NCBI RefSeq assembly: GCF_026213295.1
Contig: NC_079419.1
Location: forward strand, 21,641,180 to 21,705,179
Direction of reading: 5' to 3'
Origin: Gadus chalcogrammus
Lineage: Eukaryota > Chordata > Actinopteri > Gadiformes > Gadidae
Length of the DNA: 64,000 nt
In this document: positions 11,413-24,582 of the stretch, piece by piece
Layout of the letters: every line of letters starts with the position of its first letter
Numbering within the stretch: position 1 is the stretch's first letter
Position numbers and translations under genes: made by a program
The notes under the pieces: generated by a model
Databases searched by the model: none
The model's input: only the letters and a program-made list of their open reading frames with translations
Told to the model about the DNA's origin: nothing

Positions 11413-11963
11413 GACAATCATTTTCTCTAAAGTTCACATTGCAAATATAATGTCAAGGTAAAGCCTGTTAAGTCAGTGGGAAAATACTGATCTATACGTG
11501 CAGGAAAGCTTTGAATGCAGAGGTCAGTACAATAATGGAACAACAATTATAATTTTTATTTTCTTGACTCTGTATAGCTCTTCAATAACTGGATCACACT
11601 CTCCTGGCTAGAAAAAAAAATCAAAAAGCTAGGGAGTGATAGACCTCTCAATGTAACACTATACACATACTCACTTATGAGTAGGCTATCTCAATACTGC
11701 AATCAAACCTGATATTATTTATTTGAATTCAGTCTAGACACTTTCATAGTAATAGCCATTAGGAAACTCATGATTGACCTGCCAGGGGTGAATGGAGCTA
11801 AGTAACTTTAACTTAACTTTAACCTAACAACAAACTGACACTAATTGACTTTTAGGAGGGAAATGCCTTTGTAAGTATTTAGATAAACACAATTACAGTA
11901 TGTTTTATGTATAGTTTGTTCCAATTATATTGGATTTCTGTCACAATTGTTCTAATTGAGTAG
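11413..11963 (-). repeat. Right inverted repeat arm of the IS3-like element
   Basis: Reverse complement of 1609-2010 with about 120 extra bases near 11505-11640. On the minus strand it ends with TTTCTCCTCATGTGCAG, an acceptor like that at 2034. The exon that follows (FDNTIELMDDALLAD in one frame, then a stop) resembles the start of the HECT-side exon, so the inverted repeat extends into transcribed sequence. The transposase probably starts further in, at ATG 11258. Confidence 0.85.
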
Positions 11964-12320
11964 GTCACCTGCGATCTCCTCGAACAACTCGTGCTATATC
12001 ATTTTCCGCCCATAGATGGCAGTAGTGGTTGAGAAATGTGAGTGACGGAGATGCTATAGTAAACTGCATAAAGAAGAAATCAACAGCGGCAACTGTAAAT
12101 AGTTACATGAGCGGCACTGACCGCTTGATCGCAAACGCTACATATCGATAGCCTGTCTCCAAGAGCTTTAATGTGAGAACAGTACAGAAGCACCACATAT
12201 GTAGGCTATACGGCGACTGATTGTGTTTTCTTATAAATTGATGTCCGGGTTGCTTGGCTGACGGGAATAGCATCTGAAGCTAAGGGAAGGCAGATGGGGA
12301 TGGTCAGTAAATCGTAGGCT
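11964..12320. other. Gene-free sequence right of the IS3-like element
   Basis: No reading frame, repeat pair or promoter could be recognised. It has moderate GC and no match to the corresponding left flank. Confidence 0.4.
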
Positions 12321-13129
12321 ACATGAACGTGACCGTGCCATTGTTGTTTTATTCTGTATGCAAATGCATTAGCCTAATATTATTACTTGACTACACAAAG
12401 AAGAAATTAGCCGATTAGATTGCACAAGTGCTAACGCTACGGATGGTTAATGCCATGTTCGCAGGTAGGAAATGCAAGAGTAAAATAAATGAGAAAAAAG
12501 TCAGAATTCTGACATGAATCTCAGAATTCTGACTTTAATCTCAGAATTCTGAGATTAATGTCAGAATTCTGACTTTAATCTCAGAATTCTGAGAAAAAAG
12601 TCAGAATTCTGGCTTCACTTTGCGACTTCGAGGGGATCCAGAAGAAGCCATTTCGTTAATGGAAGACCAAAAGGTGAGTGAAACTGTAATATGTGTTGTT
12701 TTGGTGTCTGGAGTTGTATGTGTTAGCTAATATGGTCGGACGAGTCAATGAATATAAAATGGCATAACTGCAAACGTACAATGCCTGGAGACTCTTGCTA
12801 AAATAGTAAATAGCCAGTCAGGCGACTAGACGCAGTTCGTACGGCGGACTGTTGTCCATGATATTCCCCATCTGGGGCATGTGTTTACCGCAGGGATTCA
12901 TAATCATATTAACCTCGCCACGACAGGAATATTATCCTGCTTTGCTGTCTGAGGGATGCATTTATTTTACTCTTGCATTTCCTACCTGCGAACATGGCAT
13001 TAACCATCCGTAGCGTTAGCACTTGTGCAATCTAATCGGCTAATTTCTTCTTTGTGTAGTCAAGTAATAATATTAGGCTAATGCATTTGCATACAGAATA
13101 AAACAACAATGGCACGGTCACGTTCATGT
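12321..13129. repeat. Foldback with 170-bp arms
   Basis: Bases 12321-12490 and 12960-13129 are perfect or near-perfect inverted copies (landmarks ACATGAACGTGACCGTGCC and ATTTATTTTACTCTTGC). The spacer is 469 bp, and each arm is followed on its right by a short-period GAATTC array. No gene is present. It could be a non-autonomous foldback element or an inverted duplication. Confidence 0.9.
12501..12611 (+). repeat. TCAGAATTCTGA tandem array 1
   Basis: About six spaced copies of the palindromic core CAGAATTCTG, separated by AGATTAATGT or ACTTTAATC. Each core can pair with itself or its neighbours. Confidence 0.9.
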
Positions 13130-13136
13130 TTTTATC

Positions 13137-13223
13137 TCAGAATTCTGAGATTAATGCCAGAATTCTGAGATTAATGTCAGAATTCTGACTTTTATCTCAG
13201 AATTCTGAGAATAAAGTCAGAAT
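13137..13223 (+). repeat. TCAGAATTCTGA tandem array 2
   Basis: Same motif and spacing as 12501-12611, to the right of the second foldback arm. The stretch 13224-13892 that follows shows no gene. Confidence 0.9.
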
Positions 13224-13892
13224 TTAATTTTTTTTTACATGTGTGGCCCTAATCCTCTTCCGTACATCACTGTCATGTAAGGGCACAAGATATTGAAAGG
13301 AAGTCCAGTACTGCAGGCAAATGTTTACATTGTTGCACTGGTGCGCATAACTTTTTTAATTTGGTGAACTAGCACAGAATTTGTTTGCATACAAAGTGTA
13401 CATTTCCTTTTCCTTTTGGTCAGTTGGCAATTATTTTCTTCACATGTTTCATTGTTGACCAGAATAAAAGGTACAGATGAACGTTTTCTTTCATGAAATT
13501 CCAGCACTGTTACAAAGTTAAGTTGTAAAAGTTAACTTGTAAAGAGCTTATTATTTTTAATCAACTCCAATGATGGAGCAAGTTAGCTTGCAAAATTAAA
13601 GAATGTACCTTACCTTCTACGTCTTTTTACTAAAAAGAATCATCAATTTACACTTCCACAGGTAAATAAGCATTCATGGCATCAAAAACTAGACCACACA
13701 CGTCAGCCTGGAATAGGCTCAATCTAGAATTGAAATATTGTATATAAGTGGTATTTTTTTAAGTTGGGAAGTGTCTACTAATAGTTTGTGTTGAAAAGAT
13801 CAGCCACAGCTGTTTATTAACAATGCTGCTTAAGGCTTGGCCAATGAAATGTCTGTTGGTATGAATAATCCAATATGATTGCTAACCTTTCT

Positions 13893-16800
13893 TCAAGCAT
13901 CTCTTTTGGAGTCTTCATACTCCTTCAGCAGAGCTATGTGGGTCGACTGGTACTGCAACACAAAATCGTCCAGTCTAGTGAGCCTGCTTGACCGGATCCG
14001 AATGTGTTTCAGATCCCACTGGCTCTTTTCCATGATTCCCTGGGTCCTGTTGTCTTCTGTTATGTTCTGAAAAAAAGAATCACATAAACACATTGTATGA
14101 ATAACATGAACAGTCAAACAAACTTAACATTTATTTGAAAGAAAGAAAAAATTACTTGTCTCTTGATGTTTCTCAGGACAGTATATCTACATATGCCTGC
14201 CCAGTGCCATGTCTTCCAAGGTCCCCTAAGCATTGAAATAGATTACGTTATTTTCTTTGCATACAATTCCTTGCACAAACAGACAAGGAAGACAATTTGC
14301 TTGTTCATTAATTACCTACCAAGCATTATTGCAGTCCAAAGTCCAGCATATGGAAGTAGGTATTTATTCATGTGAGTGAATAAACCTTTGCAGAGGTAGG
14401 GGTTTGGCTCTCCATTCACATCCAGTGAAGCTTTGGAAATAACTTCTTTGCAGTGGTTCCCAAAGTTGTTGTTTCCTTGGATTTCCTAAAGTGCATTGTA
14501 CAATAATGATTACTAGTGTCTTTGAATGTTTAGTGGTGCACATTTGGAGATAAAACGGACCCAATGTCTAACCTTAATGATACAAAAAAATAAGATTGAA
14601 ATGATTTATAAGAAGTTATTAATGTGACCCAGAGGCGTCGTCAGCCCCTTTTTACTGGGGCACGTGCCCCAGTAAAAGTCTCCAGTGCCCCAGTAAAATT
14701 CCATTGATCATTATTAAATTAATCTGCCGCTCTCGCTATGGAATCGGCAGGATTCATCAAGTGCATCTCCTGCGGCCTCGGGAGTCTTCAGCCGAGCCTG
14801 CCACTTACCAGCCAATCAAAAAACGAAAGGGGCTGCATAAAAGCCAATCAGAAAATAGCCCTACTGTATCTGGGTAAGATTTAACGCAACAACCAATGAA
14901 AAAAATCTGTTATTTCCGGATTCGTCCACGTGACTCATGAATCCATCTTTGCATCTTTACCTTTACCAGTGCTTTAATATAGCCTACAGTATGACAGTGA
15001 CAATGATTTTGAAGCTCGTACATACCCTTCTGTATCCATCTATTTCATATTGTGCACGCGTAAAAAAAAAAGTGTTGGCAGTTGGGGGCCTGTGCCCCAG
15101 TAAAACTCTAGGTCTAGCAACGCCCCGTGACCCCTTATTCTGGAGCATGTCTCAGTCCCTTGAAACCGATCAGAAATTCTAAACCGATACATTCTTGAAG
15201 TCACCTTTACTTTACTTCATGGCACTTCTCATATCTCATAATCTATATTGTTGCTTGTGTTACTTCCCACAAGTGTATATTGCTTTTGATGAAAGCCTCT
15301 GTTCCGTCTTAACCAAAATAATTGCGTACCAAATCCTCTGCATTAATCTCCGACTTCACTGTCTCCTCTTTTGGAATTCCTTTGTTTTTTAGCCAGGACT
15401 GCAGGTTTAGCAAGTGTTTCTGAACATTGGCCCCACTGGATGGACTCGAAAACACAACTGCTGCACTTTCCAACATGTCATCCAGGTCACACAAGGACTT
15501 GGCTGTTGTCAGCAGACCAAAAGTGTGCATGGCCTGATTATAGTGTTTTGGTGCACTGTTGGATGTAAAAAAAGAAATTAGTTGAATGAATGATATGCAG
15601 GTCTAGTGGACATTTACTGAGAACAACATTTGTTTTTCTCTTGCACAGTTGAGGTTAGGAAATCCCAAGGCCCCTCTGCTAAGAGCATTCTAATGTGTGA
15701 TCATTAGGAAGAGCAGATCTCACCATTGTACTTTTGAAAAGTAGAAAACGTTTTCGGATTTTATTTTGTTATTTTAAATACTTTAGGTCTTAAATGATTA
15801 TGTTAAGAGAGTATTAGAAAATGATTTAACTTGCCGTTGTGTTTCCCCTGTGCATTAAAAGGCTGATACATAGTATTTTACATCTGAGAACTTCCGCTTT
15901 CACAAAAAATATAAGGTTTTCCAAATTAATAAGGTTTTCCGAGTTAATGTAGATGAAAAAATACATAGTAGGTAATACTTACTACTTTTGACACATGTCT
16001 TTGGCATTCTTCATTATATGACTGAGACAGCGATGGAGAACAGGCAACCCAAAGTCCTTCTTGGTTGCTGTTCCACTGGCTATCCTGTAGTAGGCGTTGA
16101 TGGTGTCATGCAGATTTTTCCGGGCAAATGTCAAACAAATGGCTTGCATTAGGACCATTGAGCCATCGCACATGATGGATATGGGTGCTCGAATGCCTCT
16201 GCGTCCATAAGCCCTTGTGACATTAGTTTGAAAGGCCTCTAGGAAATACATCACTGAGGCGGTAGTGTGGTCACAGGTCAGGTAAGTCGCAACTGGAAGT
16301 GGAGATGATTTTTTTGGGGGATTTCTGACCACCAGTTCGTAGACATAAAATGCAGGCGTGTCCTTTTCTCTCTTCACGATGCTAACTGTAGCATCAACAT
16401 AAAGGATGTCCTCCCGGCAGCGCTCCTGATAAATTTCAATGCTCCTTTGGGGCCACAGGAGAACCCCTTTTGGATGAAGAAGGACTTTTTGAAGAACTTC
16501 ATCAGCAGCATGGGTTCTCCTTTTTACCATTGCCTGTAGACTTAAGAGCTCATTTTCATGCAGGCGAGTTTTCTTCCTTAACTCCCATGAAATGTTTTTC
16601 AAAGCATTGGGAGTGGGAGCCTCATCCCTGCAGCCAGAATCCTTTAAAGGGCCTATTTTCTGGAGATACATGGCTCGGGGCAACTGTGTCTGCAAATTTT
16701 CCCCAAGGACATTTCTCTCTTCTGCCCTGACAGGTCTTTTCTTCAGTTGCATTTTATTGTGGACACACATCCCCCCCTGAAAGTTCACTGTGGCTTTTAA

Positions 16801-17058
16801 GTCCTCCTCACTCTCTACAGTGACTGTCACAGTGACCGGGCAGTCCTCAAAACTGCAATATCCCAAACAGGTCAATTCTGGGCCTTGTTTTTGGGACCCG
16901 GAAACTTTTAGGGTGTGCCCTTTGAAATAAATTGAGCAAAATGGATGGATGCTCCTGATTCCTTTTGAAATGACATTTGTCCATTGAAGACCTTTAAATC
17001 TTCTTATTTGCCGTTTTATTTTGATGTCATCCCACTCTTTCCGCTCAATATCAGAGAG
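13893..17058 (-). pseudogene. MULE-like transposase gene, multi-exon, 5' end cut off
   Basis: Minus-strand exons with plausible splice sites are 15986-17058, 15314-15555, 14320-14485, about 14155-14225 and 13893-14066. The first encodes CSIYFKGHTLKVSG, then a core with DILYVDATVSI (first Asp), ISIMCDGSMVLMQ (second Asp) and HRCLSHIMKNAKDM. The paired Asp motifs and a CxxxH motif are why I compare it with MULE (Mutator-like) transposases. The second exon encodes LNLQSWLKNKGIPKEE, the third YLLPYAGLWTAIMLG, the last NITEDNRTQGIM. The 5' end stops at 17058 where the L2 LINE begins, so the N-terminus is missing. The small fourth exon appears frameshifted. A Kolobok-like origin is possible. A non-autonomous element sits in the second visible intron (14630-15127). 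Confidence 0.55.
14630..15127. mobile_element. ~500-bp non-autonomous hAT-like element
   Basis: Imperfect terminal repeats CAGAGGCGTCGTCAG (left) and, inverted, CGGGGCGTTGCTAG (right) are flanked by a short likely duplication (TGACC). Just inside the left end is a perfect 28-bp palindrome (14650-14677) centred on CACGTG, and an incomplete GCCCCAGTAAAA copy lies inside the right end. The terminal motif resembles the 33790-35450 element (CAGGCGCGTCGTTAG). There are no genes. It lies in an intron of the MULE-like gene. Confidence 0.65.
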
Positions 17059-17884
17059 GCTACCAGAGAGGACGCTGGCGTTGTTTGTTCGCCGCTTCTC
17101 TGCCCACGATCTTTTTTAAATTTTGTGACTGTTAAAATAGTTTTTCCTGTGATTTTGCACTTTTAGTGTTTACATTTTTTAACAAGCTATTGTTACGAGC
17201 CCTACCCATTTTACGGGACATTGATCCTAAGACTCACCGGCGTTGTGAGCGGGGTAGCTAGGCACCTAGCTGCTTCCAACTGTCAATCTTTGCCCCACCG
17301 GGAAGGAGCCCTCTGGTTCCAACCATCTACATCGCCTTTCCGGACAACTTTTCTTTACCAGACTGACACCGGCTGCCATCCTCCAGTGAATTCGCCGTAA
17401 CCTGGTCGTAACCTGGTCGAAGACTCTGGGTAACTACTGTCTCATCAGAATACCGGAGATTCGGACGAGAGGACGCTGGCATGCTTGGCTGCCGCTTCTC
17501 GCTCTGAAAAACGTTGTTTACGTTCTTTACTTTCTCGGCTAATTTACCTGTCTACCTTGATCTTCCTCGAACTAACAACCACGGTGGTGCTAGGCTACTG
17601 CTCCAGAGCCCCTCTCAGTGTTCTGTGCAGTTCGTTAGCTTGGACACCTACCGGCCAGTGTCGAAGGACTCTCCGCGGCAGGATCCATCGCCTTAACCTG
17701 GTCGAAGGTAAACCCCGTAAGAATCTCCACCTGTACCGGTGCGGATGCTTCGGCCCTCTGCCGTGGCCAAGACCGCTGCCTTCCCATCAAACAAATCCTG
17801 CTCCCATCCAGTGGACATCTTCCATCGTAGCTCAGCTGAGGGTAGAGATCCGGGGCAGGTGTCCACCTGTCCTCAGCCTCAGCC
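17059..17884 (+). promoter_or_regulatory. L2 5' UTR with repeated monomer start
   Basis: The block AGAGGACGCTGGC plus a following CCGCTTCTC occurs near 17064 and again near 17468, about 404 bp apart, suggesting partial tandem 5' monomers such as LINEs use as promoters. Between them is a poorly coding stretch. No initiator motif can be proven. Confidence 0.4.
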
Positions 17885-18901
17885 ATGGCACTTCGCTACT
17901 CATCCTTGCAGTTCCGCCAGCTCATTCCCCAAATTCCTCCTTCCACCGAACTCATCACCACTCTTAAAAATTCTCGACTTCTCCTCCGTCTCCGTTACAT
18001 TCATCGAGGGTCCCGCCGCAAGTTTATGTACAGTTCCACCGCTAAAAACTTCATCCCAGCGCTGTGGTCTGATCGCAGCTCACCCACCGGCTCCCGCGCT
18101 TCCTCTCCGCGTCATCACAACAACACACGTCATCAGAACGCAACCAGAGTGAACACCATCAACCTCCGTCCAATTCCTTCTGCCGCCCCATCAATTTCAA
18201 AACAAAAGCACCTAAAAATCGCCCTCTTCAACACAAGATCCCTCAACAATAAAAGTCTCATTCTCAATGAATTCATCATCGACCAACAACCCCTGGATTA
18301 TTTTTCACTAAACCAAACCACCTCTGCTGGATATTCCTACCTGGACAACCCACGCTCTGAGGGCAGAGGAGGGGGCATTGCTGCCATCTACCAACAAGAC
18401 CTCCAACCTCGCCCTCTCACCATCCCTGCTGCTCCATCTTTTGAACACCTGGCTTTTAAATTACCCGGCCCAAAACCTCTCATCATTGCAATCATCTACC
18501 GCCCCCCCAAACCCAATCCATCATTTCGACCAGAACTCTCTGAATTCATCAACGCACTCTCCTCAATCTCACCATCTGTTTTACTTCTCGGTGATTTCAA
18601 CCTTCACATTGACTCCCCGGACTGTAAAAATGCCATGGACTTTCTGGACCTTATCTACTGCCTCGGCTTCACACAACACATAAACTTTCCCACCCACAAC
18701 CGTGGACACATCTTAGACCTGGTTTGCTCCATTGGCCTCCACATCCACAATATCTCCAGCACTGACCTCTCCATATCTGACCACCTGGCCATCACACTTG
18801 TCGTTGACACTCCCGCTCCCCAAATCAAACAGGTCTGCACAATCACTTTCCGCAACATTAAATCCATCTGCCCAGTCTCTCTCTCCACCTGCATATCAAA
18901 C
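17885..18901 (+). pseudogene. L2 LINE ORF, APE endonuclease part
   Basis: An open frame runs to the Gypsy insertion. After a basic N-terminal region come endonuclease motifs: FNTRSLNNKS, AIIYRPP, LLLGDFNLHID and ISDHLAITL, so residues roughly 110-320 are an APE-type endonuclease that nicks target DNA for reverse transcription. The usual TETW motif is replaced by an unusual NQTT stretch, which suggests decay. The frame runs into the Gypsy LTR at 18902, so the protein ends in foreign sequence. The rest of the protein continues at 25613 and 30219. Confidence 0.75.
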
Positions 18902-19410
18902 TGTCATGATCCGCCCCTGGTTTTCTCATTCACCTGCCTGCCACCCTGATCACTCCCAATTAACCCAACCACCTTCACCTGTGTTTCCCCTATATCAGTC
19001 CTCTCCTTCCAAACATTCCCTGCCAGATTGTCTCTTGTGTTTCACAGTGCTTTCCTGCGATTCTACTCCTGACCTACCACCGCTCCTGCCTGCTCTCTGA
19101 TCCCTGCCTGTCTGACTATTCTCCCGGTTCCTGATCCCTGCCTGTCTGACTCTCCTTCTGGTTCCTGATCCTTGCCTGTCTGACTCTCCTGCCGGTTCCT
19201 GATCCCTGCCTGTCTGACTCTCCTTCTGGTTCCTGATCCTCGCCTGTCTGACTCTCCTGCCGGTTCCTGATCCCCGCCTGTCTGACTACCCCGTTGGTTC
19301 CTGATCCCTGCTTGTCTGACTACTCGCCTGTCTACGAAATAAACTATTGACTCTGTTCCACGCTCGTCGCCAGTCTGTGCACTTGGGTTCAGCCAAACGT
19401 GCACGTTACA
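18902..19410 (+). repeat. Gypsy 5' LTR
   Basis: Begins TGTCATGATCC and ends CACGTTACA, giving the TGT...ACA ends typical of LTRs. AATAAA lies at 19338-19343. About seven copies of a 34-bp unit (GGTTCCTGATCCCTGCCTGT) fill 19091-19325. Gag sequence begins 18 bases downstream, which leaves an unusually short leader. Confidence 0.8.
19091..19325 (+). repeat. 34-bp minisatellite inside the LTR
   Basis: About seven copies of a unit containing CTGATCC(C/T)TGCCTGTCTGACT, alternating between two slightly different versions (CTCCTGCCGG and CTCCTTCTGG). It lies in the LTR between its start and the polyadenylation signal. Confidence 0.85.
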
Positions 19411-19428
19411 GAACAATCTGGCCAAGAA

Positions 19429-19782
19429 TGGACCCAGCCCAGATGGACGACCGCATCTCCCGGATGGAGAGCGCGCTACACCAATTGATGGTCGCCACGG
19501 TTCAGAGACAGCAGGATCTGGTAGAACTCCCCAAAGCAGTCCGCAAACCTGTTCGAGTTTCAGCCACATTCTTTCCGGCCACACGGGTTCCCCCTTTCCA
19601 AGCCTTCAGTACCCCCTGTCTTCTCCTCGTCTGTTCCAACCGCTCCCGTTGGATTGGGCGGTCCCGAGCCAATACGATTGGTCCGCACCCCCCTTACATC
19701 GGAGGAGAGGGATAAGAGGCTAACCATGAACCTATGTTTGTACTGCGGCCAGCGTGGTCACTTCGTCAACCGGTGCCCAGCA
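19429..19782 (+). pseudogene. Gypsy gag remnant with zinc knuckle
   Basis: ATG at 19429 starts a short coiled-coil-like N-terminus (MDDRISRMESALHQLMV). The capsid body expected of a ~400-residue gag is missing: the frame goes quickly to a proline-rich stretch, then after a shift to a CCHC zinc knuckle ([16 protein letters not shown], about 19734-19782). Gag packages the element RNA; with the capsid deleted this copy could move only with help in trans. Confidence 0.7.
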
Positions 19783-22188
19783 AAGGGGCAGAGTCCCCAA
19801 GTGAGCAGGAATATTCTTGTGAGTTCCGCCATGGACACTACTTCTCCATCAAGACCCATTCTCTCCGGTGAGCTCCTGTTGCCCTCCGGTTCCCATCCCA
19901 TAACCGCACTTGTCGATTCAGGGGCAGACGAGAGCATCATGGATCGGTCCCTCGCTCTTCGGCTGGGACTCCTTCCAGAGAGACTGCCAGTGCCGATCTC
20001 CGCCAGAGCCCTTGATGGGCACGGGCTGGGGAGGGTTACTTCCCGGACAAATCCTGTGCACATGCTCCTGCCTGGAGGCCACAGGGAGACCATCCAGTTC
20101 ATGCTCCTGCCCACACCCAACCAGCCGGTCATCTTGGGTCACTCCTGGCTTCGCAGACACAACCCCAACATCGACTGGTCCACCTGCTCCATCCGAGAAT
20201 GGGGAGTCACCTGTCAGCAATCCTGTCTCAGGACCTCTTCACCGTATCCTGTTGCTCCCGCTCCTGCTCCAGCCTCGGACGTCTCCGGGGTCCCTGCCGT
20301 TGACCATGACCTCAGAGAGGTCTTCCATAAGGCCAGGGCCACCTCCTTGCCCCCTCACCGTCCCTACGACTGCGCCATCGACCTACTTCCGGGCACTTCA
20401 CCCCCCAAGGGACGGTTGTACTCCCTCTCTATTCCTGAGCGAGGGGCCATGGTGGACTATATCCAGAGCTCCCTAGCCACTGGGATCATCCGACCCTCCT
20501 CGTCACCGGCTGGGGCCGGGTTCTTCTTCGTGGGCAAGAAGGACAAGTCCCTGAGACCCTGTATCGATTATCGAGGTCTGAACAACATCACAGTGAAGAA
20601 CCGCTATCCCCTTCCACTACTCTCCTCCGCCTTTGAGCTGCTCCAGGGGGCAACGGTCTTCACCAAACTCGACCTGAGGAACGCCTACCCCCTGGTCCGT
20701 ATCAGAGAGGGAGACGAGTGGAAGACGGCCTTCAACACCCCAACGGGGCATTACGAGTACCTCGTGATGCCCTTCGGCTTGACCAACGCCCCGGCAGTCT
20801 TTCAAGCGCTAGTCAACGATCTGCTGCGGGACATGATTGACAAGTTTGTCTTTGTTTATCTGGATGATATCCTGATTTTCTCCCGCAATCTCGTGGAACA
20901 CGTCACCCACGTCCGCTCCGTTCTCCGTCGCCTCCTGGACAACTCCTTGTTCGTCAAGGCGGAGAAGTGCGAGTTCCATGCTCCCTCCGTCACCTTCCTA
21001 GGATATATTATTGCTAAGGACAGCCTTCAGATGGATCCAGCCAAGGTCTCTGTTGTGACATCCTGGGCTACCCCGGAGACACGCAAGCAGCTGCAGCGTT
21101 TCCTGGGGTTCGCCAACTTCTATCGGCGTTTCATCCGAGGGTTCAGCTCCATCGCCTTCCCCCTCTCGGCCCTCACATCACCCAAGGTTCCTTTCCGTTG
21201 GTCTGATGCTGCTCAAGAGTCCTTCGAAGCCCTCAAGACCCGCTTCACCACCTCCCCCATCCTCCAGATCCCCGAACCCGAACGTCAGTTCATTGTGGAG
21301 GTGGACGCATCTGGTGTGGGAGTAGGGGGAATCCTCTCCCAGCGTTCATCCTCCGACCAGAAGGTCCACCCGTGTGCTTTTGTCTCTCGTCGCCTAACCC
21401 CCCCGGAGAGAAATTATGACATTGGAAACAGGGAGCTTCTGGCGGTAAAGCTGGCCTTGGAGGAGTGGCGGCACTGGCTAGAGGGAACCAGGGTTCCGTT
21501 CCTGGTTTGGACTGATCACCGAAACCTGGAGTATATCCGAACCGCCAAGAGACTAAACTCCAGACAGGCCCGCTGGTCATTGTTTTTCGACCGGTTTAAT
21601 TTCACCCTGTCCTATCGCCCTGGCTCTCGGAACACTAAACCAGATGCTCTTTCTCGACAGTTCCCCGAGTCCCCTGATGAGACGGCAGAACCCACCACCA
21701 TTGTCCCAGCCTCCTGCCTTGTCGCTGCTGTCACCTGGGAGATTGAGGAGAAGGTAAGGGCCGCCTCCCTTAATCTGCCAGCCCCCAGTTCCTGCCCCCC
21801 AGACCGCCTGTTCGTTCCAGCCCCCCTCCGCTCCGACGTGCTCCAGTGGGGTCACGCTTCCCGACTCACCTGCCATCCCGGCATCCAGCGGACCCAGGAC
21901 TTCCTGCAACGGCGCTTCTGGTGGCCGTCACTGGAGGAGGACGTCCGGGGCTTCGTCAACGCATGTCCCGTGTGTAACCAGTGTAAGACCTCTCGCCGCC
22001 CCCCTGCCGGCTTCCTGCCCCCCTTGCCCATTCCCCATCGTCCCTGGTCGCACATCTCTCTGGACTTCGTGACCGGTCTTCCCGCGTCCAAGGGCCACAC
22101 TGTCGTTCTCACCCTTGTGGATCGATTTAGTAAGCTGGCCTATTTCATTCCCCTTACTAAACTCCCCTCTGCCAGAGAGACTGCGGAC
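19654..22188 (+). pseudogene. Gypsy pol: protease, RT, RNase H, integrase N-terminus
   Basis: One long open frame. Protease: [13 protein letters not shown] near residues 85-100. Reverse transcriptase: YRGLNN, LDLRNAY and the YLDDIL active site near residues 400-410. RNase [20 protein letters not shown] and [10 protein letters not shown]. Integrase: the zinc-binding HHCC ([10 protein letters not shown]...CPVCNQCK) and the first catalytic region ([10 protein letters not shown]). No stop occurs before the Harbinger insertion at 22192, so the frame was recently functional. It continues at 24583. In this family pol copies RNA into DNA and inserts it. Confidence 0.9.
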
Positions 22189-22826
22189 CTGGGGCCGGAT
22201 TCACAAAGCATTCTTAGGAAGAAAAAAGTTCTTAAGTAGCACTTTTTTCTTAACTATGTTCTTAAGACAAAATTTAAGAAGATTTGATATTCTCTTCGTT
22301 TTTTCTTAACTTTTTTCTCAACTTTATTCTTAAGTTTTTTCCTAAGTTCCTACGTTTTTTTCCTAAGAAAGTACTTAAGAACAAATGAGATTCTTGAAGA
22401 CAAAGTTCTTGAATTTCTTCTCAAATTTCTTCACAACTTTAAGATAACCCTTCACCAGTCTTAAACCAGCTGAAGTGAAAAGGTAAGTCTTTCTTTAAAC
22501 ATATCTATATGACATTTATATTAATTAATTAATATATTGCTTAAACCACGACTATATGTTAAACAATGTTGTGAATTTAAGCTTGTCATACTAATTTTAA
22601 TATATCAAAAAAGCCTATTTTGACAATATTAAAAGAAATGGGCCTAAACTCTGTGTTACTATTGATAATACCAGACAGTGTTGAGAAGTAATAGTTATCA
22701 AGGATGTTTGATTATACTTGAATGTTCTCTTAAGTATATCAAGAAGGCAGTTGTATTTATTTAGATTATTAGATAATTTCAGTAGGCCAAGTCACTGAAA
22801 ACATATTACTCTTTTTTTTTTTTTTG

Positions 22827-24198
<1,372 letters not shown>

Positions 24199-24582
24199 AT
24201 AAATAAATAATAAACGACACCTGAAAATCTATGAGCAATTTATTTTATTATTAATATTACTAATACTCATTACTAATACTAATATATAATATAATACTCT
24301 AATATATTCTATAATTTCTCGGTTTATTAATTAACGGTTTATTCTCCGTGAAACCCAAACCATAAACATCAACAAAGTACAGGTAACATAGCAACGGGGC
24401 CAGCCCCCACCGCTGCTCCAGCAACAACGAGCGCACGAGGACGAACAAGTTTGTAAGACAATCGACAATTCTTAAGAAAAAAATGGTGAATAGCGTTTAA
24501 GAAGATTCTTAGGAACTTCTTATATTTTTTCTTAAGAATCTTCTTAAGTTTTATCTTAACACTTTAGTGAATCCGGCCCCTG

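Larger units (their letters stand above)
1609..11963. mobile_element. Two-gene DNA transposon with long inverted repeats, IS3-like (IS3EU/Ginger-type)
   Basis: The stretch 1609-2010 is repeated in inverse orientation at 11413-11963; the right arm has about 120 bp extra near 11505-11640. Between the arms are two convergent genes, a SAM/HECT-like protein (+) and an IS3-like integrase/transposase (-). Each begins at a splice acceptor inside its arm. Two later insertions are nested within it (5523-6030 and 6592-9777). The IS3EU or Ginger assignment rests on the HTH-plus-rve layout of the transposase. Outer ends and target-site duplication could not be fixed, because similarity between the arms stops at 1609/11963. 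Both genes are broken in this copy. Confidence 0.65.

Noticed and set aside
19063..19584. 173-codon frame on the minus strand with repeated ESDRRGSGTR
   Set aside because: It is the antisense of the LTR minisatellite; the period of 34 bp explains the pattern.
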